Of a DNA stretch of 64,000 bases, positions 58,936 through 64,000 are shown one piece after another (position 1 is the stretch's first letter; the number at the start of each line of letters is the position of its first letter). The stretch spans positions 2,046,001-2,110,000 of the forward strand of contig NZ_CP045121.1 in the NCBI RefSeq assembly GCF_011492965.1, in the 5' to 3' direction. The notes beneath the pieces are model-generated. The model was not told the DNA's origin. It saw only the letters and a program-made list of their open reading frames with translations, and did not search any database. This DNA comes from Rubrobacter marinus. GTDB taxonomy: Bacteria > Actinomycetota > Rubrobacteria > Rubrobacterales > Rubrobacteraceae. A program made the translations under genes and the position numbers.

Positions 58936-59966
58936 ATGCCCCGGATCTTCCCCTGGTTCGAGAACGACCGATGCCCGGCCGAACGCGCCCTTGCACCAAC
59001 GCCAAGCACGGGCCTTCGCGCCTCGCTCGACGGGAACATCGCGGCCTACGCGTGGCCGATCGCCCTGACGGCCCTGCTCGTGTTCGCCTCGGCCGCGTGC
59101 GGGGGTGCTGGAGGGGGCGGGGCGCAGTCGTCGGGTTCGTCGGCGGGTCAGGCCTCTCCGGAGACAGACTTCGCCCCGACGCCCGGGGACGAGGCGGCCT
59201 CGTCCGCCGGCGCCGCTGCCTCGTCCGCCGCGCGGCAGGTCGAAGGTGGGGCCGAGGAGGGCCCGCGGGCCGCCCTGCCGGGCTTCGACGGCGAGAAGAT
59301 CGTCAAGACGGCCGAGCTCGAAGTGCGGTCCGAGGACGTCCGCGGCGCCGCCTCGCGGGCGCAGGAGGTCGCCGCGCGGTTCGGGGGGAGCGTTACAAGC
59401 TCGCGCGTGGACGGCGGGGACGATGGGGTCACGGCCGACCTCGTCCTCTCTGTGCCGTCCCCGGAGTTCGAGGCGGCGCTCGAGGAGTTGCGGGCCTGGG
59501 CGAGGTTACGACCGACACCGTCGGCGGCGAGGACGTGACGGAGGAGTTCGTGGACCTCGAGTCGCGCGAGCGGAACCTGCTCGCCGCCGAGGACGGGCTC
59601 CTCGGGCTCTACGGCGAGGTAGAGAGCGTCGACGACGCGCTCGCCATAGAGCGCGAGCTCACGGACCTGCGCGGCCAGATCGAGACGGTGCAGGGCCGCA
59701 TCCAGTTTCTCGAAGACCGTGCGACGACCTCGCGCATAGCGCTGGGGATCCAGCCGGTTCGGGGCCCCGCGACCCCTGAGCCGGCCCTGGAGCCCGTCCG
59801 CGCCGTCGCGGCGGCCTGGGAAGCTTCGCTGGCTTTTCTCGGGACGGTCGCCGGCGCAGTCATCTCCGTCGTCGTCTTCGGCTGGTGGCTCCTGCCCGCG
59901 CTCGTGGCGGCCTCGGTCTGGTGGCGGCGCAGGACGCGGCGCGCGAGCCCCGCCGAGGGTCCCTAG
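58936..59966 (+). CDS. DUF4349 lipoprotein-like protein (one frameshift)
   Basis: Starts at ATG 58936 after GAAGGAGG. A 36-residue N-terminal extension leads to a hydrophobic stretch ending in a lipobox-like ASAAC with Cys55, then a Gly/Ser/Ala linker. The DUF4349 domain is EKIVKTAELEVRSEDVRGAASRAQEVAARFGGSVTSSRV, LVLSVPSPEFEAALEEL and, after one lost G near 59501, EVTTDTVGGEDVTEEFVDLESRERNLLAAEDGLLGL, a coiled coil, and a C-terminal membrane helix. Function unknown; extracytoplasmic. Confidence 0.75.
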
Positions 59967-60006
59967 CCCCCGGAGCGCGAGGCCCGTTCTGCCGCCCGGC
60001 ATCGGT

Positions 60007-60012
60007 TATACT
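60007..60012 (+). promoter_or_regulatory. -10 element for cmk
   Basis: TATACT ends nine bases before ATG 60022, with no ribosome site between, again fitting a leaderless transcript. It is flanked by ATCGG and CCGAT. Confidence 0.6.
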
Positions 60013-60021
60013 CCCCGATCG

Positions 60022-60681
60022 ATGCGAGCTTTCCTTGTAGCGATAGACGGTCCCGCGGGGAGCGGGAAGAGTTCGGTGGCGCGCGCGGTGGCCGAGAAGC
60101 TGGGCATCGTGAACCTCGATACCGGCGCGACCTACCGGGCGGTGGCCCTCCTCTCCCTCAGGGACGGCGTCGCCCCGGACGACGGCCCGGCGCTCGCCGC
60201 CCTCGCCGGGCGGGTCGAGCTCGACGGGGCGGGGGTCCGGGTCGACGGCGAGCGGGTCCCGGGCGACGCCCTGCGCACCCCCGAGGTCGCCGCGGCGGCT
60301 TCGCGCGTCTCCACGCACCCCGAGCTGCGCCGCGTCCTCGTCGAACGGCAACGGGCGGCGGCCCGGAGCCTCGGCGGCGCCGTGATGGAGGGGCGGGACA
60401 TAGGGACCGTCGTCCTCCCCGACGCGGCGCTCAAGGTCTTCCTCTCCGCCTCGGCCGACGAGAGGGCCCGACGCCGCGCCGCCCAGACCAACCGCGAGGC
60501 CGAGCTCGACCGCATCCGCGAGGCGATGCGCACCCGCGACAAGCGCGACGCCGAGCGCGAGGCCTCGCCGCTCGTCCCCGCCCCGGACGCCGTCGTCATA
60601 GACACCACCGGCCTCTCCCTGGAAGAAGTCGTAGAGCGCGTCGTGGGCCTCGCCGCGGCCGCGCGGGCCGAGGGAGGGTGA
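60022..60681 (+). CDS. cmk: Cytidylate kinase
   Basis: Phosphorylates CMP/dCMP. The 219-residue protein has the P-loop DGPAGSGKSS (residues 9-18), LDTGATYRAVAL, the CMP-binding insert, MEGRDIGTVVLPDAALKVFLSASADERARRRA, and RDKRDAERE. Its stop overlaps plsC by four bases, then der: the common cmk-plsC-der order. Confidence 0.94.
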   Translation: MRAFLVAIDGPAGSGKSSVARAVAEKLGIVNLDTGATYRAVALLSLRDGVAPDDGPALAALAGRVELDGAGVRVDGERVPGDALRTPEVAAAASRVSTHPELRRVLVERQRAAARSLGGAVMEGRDIGTVVLPDAALKVFLSASADERARRRAAQTNREAELDRIREAMRTRDKRDAEREASPLVPAPDAVVIDTTGLSLEEVVERVVGLAAAARAEGG

Positions 60682-61346
60682 GCCCCGTAGACGGTTTCCC
60701 GAAGCACGGCGGACGCAGGATCATGTCCCCGCGCTACAAGCTCTTCAGGGCCCTTATGCGCGCGCTCACGCGGCTCCTCGTCGGGTTCGAGGTGCACGGC
60801 GTCGAGAACGTGCCCGAAGACGGGCCCGTGATCCTGGCCGCCAACCACCGCCGGTACGCGGACCCGGTCCTGGTGTGCATGGCCGTCCCCCGGCGCATAC
60901 AGTGGATGGGGAAGAAGGAGCTCTTTACCCCTCCGTTCGACAGGTTCTTCTACTTTATCGGCACGTTCCCGGTGGACCGCGAGGGGGGCGGCCGCGGCGC
61001 CCTTCGGAGCTCCCTCGTGTTCCTGAAGCACGGGTGGACACTGGGCATCTTCCCCGAGGGGACGCGCCGCAAGGCATACGACCCGGGCGACCCGCCCAAA
61101 GGCGGCGTCGCCATGCTCGCCGCCCGCTCCGGCGCACCCATAATCCCCGTGTTCATGGATAAGGTGCCGAGCTTCTCCGAGCGTCTGCGGGGCGGGAAGC
61201 TCCGGGCGTACATCGGGGCTCCCATACGGGTGGACGCGACGAGAAAGGGCAAGCCGTCCTACGACGAGGTCGCGGACCGGGTGCTGCGCGGGATCTACGC
61301 CCTCGGCGAGACCAGGGGCTCGGCCAGGAAAGCCGGGGTCTCTTGA
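60678..61346 (+). CDS. plsC: 1-Acyl-sn-glycerol-3-phosphate acyltransferase
   Basis: The 222-residue membrane-associated acyltransferase has the HX4D catalytic motif in ANHRRYADP (His57, Asp62), and FPEGTR at residues 125-130 for glycerol-phosphate binding. PIIPVFMDK is typical. It makes phosphatidic acid. GTG start overlaps cmk; its TGA overlaps the der TTG. Confidence 0.9.
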   Translation: MSPVDGFPKHGGRRIMSPRYKLFRALMRALTRLLVGFEVHGVENVPEDGPVILAANHRRYADPVLVCMAVPRRIQWMGKKELFTPPFDRFFYFIGTFPVDREGGGRGALRSSLVFLKHGWTLGIFPEGTRRKAYDPGDPPKGGVAMLAARSGAPIIPVFMDKVPSFSERLRGGKLRAYIGAPIRVDATRKGKPSYDEVADRVLRGIYALGETRGSARKAGVS

Positions 61347-62651
61347 GCCGCCTGCCGGTCGTGGCCATCGTCGGAGCCCCGAACGTGGGGAAGAGCACGC
61401 TGGTGAACAGGATCCTGGGCCGGCGCCAGTCCGTGGTCGCGGACGAGCCGGGGACGACGCGGGACCGCTCCTACAGCCGCGCCGAGTGGGCGGGGAGGGA
61501 GTTCTCGCTCGTGGATACCGGGGGGATGGAGCCCACGGCCAAGACCGGCCTCGAAGCTCTCGTGACGCTGCAGGCGCGGGTCGCCGTCGAGGAGGCCGAC
61601 GTCATCATCCACCTCGCCGACTCCAGGCTCGGGGTCACGGAGGCGGACGCCGCGATCGCGAGGGAGCTCCGAGGGTCGGGCAAGCCCGTCCTCCTCGCCG
61701 CGAACAAGCTCGACAACCCCGCCGACGACACGGCGCGCTACGACTTCTACGCCCTCGGCGAGGGCGAGCCCCACGCGGTGAGCGCGGTCCACGGCATAGG
61801 GACGGGCGACCTGCTCGACGAGATCGTCGCCCTCCTCCCGGAGGCGGAGCCCGAGGAGGAGGCCCCGTACCCGAAAGTGGCCGTCGTCGGCCGCCCCAAC
61901 GTCGGCAAGAGCACGCTCCTCAACCGCCTCCTCGGCGCCGAGCGAGCCGTCGTCTCGGAGGTCGCCGGCACCACCACCGACGCCGTCGCCCACGAGATCT
62001 CCGCCCCCGAAGGCGCTTCGGTCCCGGGCGGACGGTTCCTGCTGCTCGACACCGCCGGCATCAACCGCAGCGCGAGGAGGGCGTCGGGCGTCCCCTACTA
62101 CTCGACGCTCAAGACCGAAGGGCCATCCGCCGCTCCGACGTCTCCCTGCTCCTCGTCGACGCCGTCGAGGGCTCGTCGGGGAGGACCTGAGGCTCGCCCG
62201 ACAGATCGAGGAGGCCGGACGAAGCTGCGGGGTGCTCGTGAACAAGAGCGACCTCGTCGACGAGTACCGGCTGCGGGAGATCGAGGCCGACGTCGTCTAC
62301 CGCATGACGGACCTCAAGCCGCCGCTCCTGGCCATCTCCGCCCTCTCGGGCGCCGGCGTGAGCGGCGTGGTGCCGCTCGCCGCCCGATTGCACAGCTCGT
62401 ACAACACCAGGGTCCCGACCCACGAGGTCGCCGAGTTCGTCAACGAGCTCACCGCGCGCACCCCCCCGCCCGGGAACGTCAAGATCCGCTTCGCCACCCA
62501 GACCGGCACCGCCCCGCCCCGCTTCTCCGTCTTCGCCACCCGCCCGAACGACGTCCCCGACGGCTACCTCCGCTTCCTGGAGAACTCCTTCCGCGAGCGC
62601 TACGGCCTGAGGGGCGTGAGCGTCAAGCTGCGCCTGAAGAGCAGCCGCTAG
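61343..62651 (+). CDS. der: Ribosome-associated GTPase Der (two frameshifts)
   Basis: Tandem GTPase for 50S assembly. The first G domain shows VAIVGAPNVGKSTLVNRILG, DEPGTTRDRSY, DTGG and ANKLDN; the second shows VAVVGRPNVGKSTLLNRLLG, VAGTTTDAV and DTAGIN. After two lost bases near 62123 and 62172 come LVNKSDLVDEY and the KH-like C-terminus (LTARTPPPGNVKIRFATQTGTAPPRFSVFATRP, ending LKLKSSR-like). The TTG start is fixed by overlap with plsC. Confidence 0.9.
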
Positions 62652-62652
62652 A

Positions 62653-62678
62653 CCGTCCCCGGCCTGCGTGCGGGACGG
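62653..62678 (+). terminator. Hairpin after der
   Basis: Arms CCGTCCC (62653-62659) and GGGACGG (62672-62678) with a 12-base loop, one base past the der stop; no T-run. Confidence 0.5.
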
Positions 62679-62706
62679 AACCGCTCGTGGGGGACCCCTG
62701 CGTCGC

Positions 62707-62715
62707 TGGTAAGAT
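62707..62715 (+). promoter_or_regulatory. Extended -10 promoter upstream of the pyrophosphorylase gene
   Basis: TGGTAAGAT fits TGn plus a -10-like hexamer. The leader to GTG 62876 would be about 150 bases and includes a small perfect hairpin, GGCCGC-ACCA-GCGGCC, near 62743-62758. Confidence 0.45.
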
Positions 62716-62875
62716 ACCCGTCAGGAAAAACGCAACGGGAAGGCCGCACCAGCGGCCGGCGGAAGCAGCCGGGGAAGGCAGGGAGTATGTATCATTCGGG
62801 TCGTGGGGCCTCGCGCCCCGCACGCTCGCGCCGCTCGCGTGTTCGGGGGGGCGCGCCGGCCGCCGGGGGTCCCTC

Positions 62876-64000
62876 GTGAAGGCCGTGATCATGGCCGGCG
62901 GTCAGGGGACGAGGCTCCGGCCGCTCACGAGCAACCAGCCCAAGCCCATGATCCCGATCGTCGGCGTGCCGTGCATGGAGCACATCGTCACCCTCCTCAA
63001 GCGACACGGGATCGAGGAGATCGTGGTGACGCTCCAGTTTATGCCGGACGAGATCCGGGACTACTTCGGCGACGGCTCGGAGTGGGGCGTCTCGATGAGC
63101 TACTCGGTCGAGGACGCCCCGGCGGGCACCGCGGGCTCCGTGAAGCTCGCCGAGGAGCACCTCAAGGGCGAGCGCGTCCTCGTCATCAGCGGCGACGCCC
63201 TCACGGACTGCGACCTCGGCGCCGTCCTCGCCTTCCACGAGGAGCGTAAGGCCGAGGCGACGATGGTCCTCAAGAGCGTCGAGAACCCCTTGGAGTTCGG
63301 CGTGGTCATAACCGAGGGCGACGGGCGCATCGTGCGCTTTCTTGAGAAGCCGACCTGGGGGCAGGTCTTCTCCGACACCGTCAACACCGGCATCTACCTG
63401 CTCGAACCCTCCGTGCTCGAGGAGATCCCGGCCGAGGGCGAGTACGACTTCTCCAAGGAGCTCTTCCCCAGGCTACTCGACGCCGGCCGCCCGCTCTACG
63501 GCTACGTCACCGAGGAGTACTGGGAGGACATAGGGACGCTCGAGCAGTACATGAAGGCCCAGCGCGACGTCCTCGACGGCAGGATGCGCGGGGCGAGGCC
63601 GCCCGGCACCCGCCTGAGGGAGAACGTCTACGTCGGCGCCCGCGCCCAGGTCGACGATGAGGCCCTCGAGGGTCCCGTCGTCATCGGGGAGAACGTCAGG
63701 GTCGACGAGGGGGCGAGGGTCAGCCCGTACTCCGTGATCGGGGACAACGTCGTCGTTGCCTCGGGCGCGTCGGTCGAGCGGAGCGTCGTCGCCGAGGGGA
63801 CGTACGTCGGGGAGGGGGCGGAGATCCTCGACGCCCTCGTCGGCCGCAACTCCTACATCCAGGAGCGGGCGCGCATCCTCGAGCGGAGCGCCCTCGGCGA
63901 CGACGTGATCGTGGGCGAGGGCGCGACGATAGCGCCGGAGGTCAAGGTCTTCCCGCACAAGACCGTCGAGAGCGGGGCGAACGTCACGCAGTCCCTGATC
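62876..64000 (+). CDS. Sugar-1-phosphate nucleotidyltransferase with hexapeptide domain (partial, cut by window end)
   Basis: 375 residues are visible with no stop. The nucleotidyltransferase domain reads AVIMAGGQGTRLRPLTSNQPKPMIPIVGVPCMEHIV, VISGDALTDCDL, FLEKP and VNTGIYLLEP, then YWEDIGTLEQYMKAQRDVL. Left-handed beta-helix repeats follow (VVIGENVRVDEGARVSPYSVIGDNVVVASGASVERSVV and on). The family uses GTP or another NTP to make GDP-mannose-like sugars. In many actinobacteria this two-domain part is followed by a phosphomannomutase domain in one chain; that cannot be checked here. Confidence 0.85.
   Translation, partial: MKAVIMAGGQGTRLRPLTSNQPKPMIPIVGVPCMEHIVTLLKRHGIEEIVVTLQFMPDEIRDYFGDGSEWGVSMSYSVEDAPAGTAGSVKLAEEHLKGERVLVISGDALTDCDLGAVLAFHEERKAEATMVLKSVENPLEFGVVITEGDGRIVRFLEKPTWGQVFSDTVNTGIYLLEPSVLEEIPAEGEYDFSKELFPRLLDAGRPLYGYVTEEYWEDIGTLEQYMKAQRDVLDGRMRGARPPGTRLRENVYVGARAQVDDEALEGPVVIGENVRVDEGARVSPYSVIGDNVVVASGASVERSVVAEGTYVGEGAEILDALVGRNSYIQERARILERSALGDDVIVGEGATIAPEVKVFPHKTVESGANVTQSLI

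Overview
The window reads as a chromosome piece of a very GC-rich (about 70% by eye) Actinomycetota member. Gene order points to the Rubrobacter lineage, but this is inference from order and protein style, not a database match. The supporting blocks are carA-carB-pyrK-pyrD-mihF-gmk-rpoZ-coaBC-metK-priA-def-fmt, a monoderm type IV pilus block (pilD, pilM, pilN, pilO) next to aroC-aroK-aroB-aroQ-efp-nusB, tlyA-nadK-recN-steA-steB, pyrG, and scpA-scpB-rluB-aroA ... cmk-plsC-der. GTG and TTG starts are common, and stop/start overlaps of 1-11 bases suggest strong translational coupling.

Layout. 1-12.5 kb holds pyrimidine, nucleotide, methionine/CoA and replication/translation housekeeping genes, all on +. 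12.5-17.3 kb holds a NeuD-type acetyltransferase and the type IV pilus inner-membrane platform. 17.5-23.1 kb holds shikimate genes, EF-P, NusB and a prenyl synthase. 23.0-28.4 kb holds tlyA-nadK-recN-steA-steB. From 28.4 to 47.9 kb lies an accessory block between steB and the glycosyltransferases that precede pyrG. It holds decayed genes, a VPGYG-repeat protein, a LacI/MFS pair with a clear operator, a LysE exporter, a four-PAS sensor kinase with its LuxR regulator, a cluster of zinc dehydrogenases, an aldo/keto reductase and DJ-1 proteins (one recently duplicated), two tandem membrane paralogues, and a Tn3-family transposase relic at the right edge. From 47.9 kb to the end the core order resumes: two glycosyltransferases, pyrG, DUF3866, ald, scpAB, rluB, aroA, an ECF sigma/anti-sigma pair, a DUF4349 protein, cmk, plsC, der and a sugar-nucleotide pyrophosphorylase cut by the window end.

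Working together, the core genes make carbamoyl phosphate, orotate, CTP, SAM, CoA and chorismate precursors, and support formylated translation starts, chromosome condensation and cell separation. The accessory block looks like an aldehyde/oxidative-stress and sensing module.

A caution runs through the annotation. Many conserved genes are broken by single-base losses at runs of G or C, and several such losses compensate each other inside one gene (carB, fmt). This is best explained by residual sequencing error rather than biology, so I annotate those genes as one locus spanning the shifts. True decay is argued only for the aquaporin fragment and the Tn3 transposase. Regulatory signals with good support are extended -10 promoters lying 6-9 bases from the start codon (probable leaderless mRNAs), a perfect 14-bp LacI operator, and many long perfect hairpins without U-tracts that likely act as terminators.
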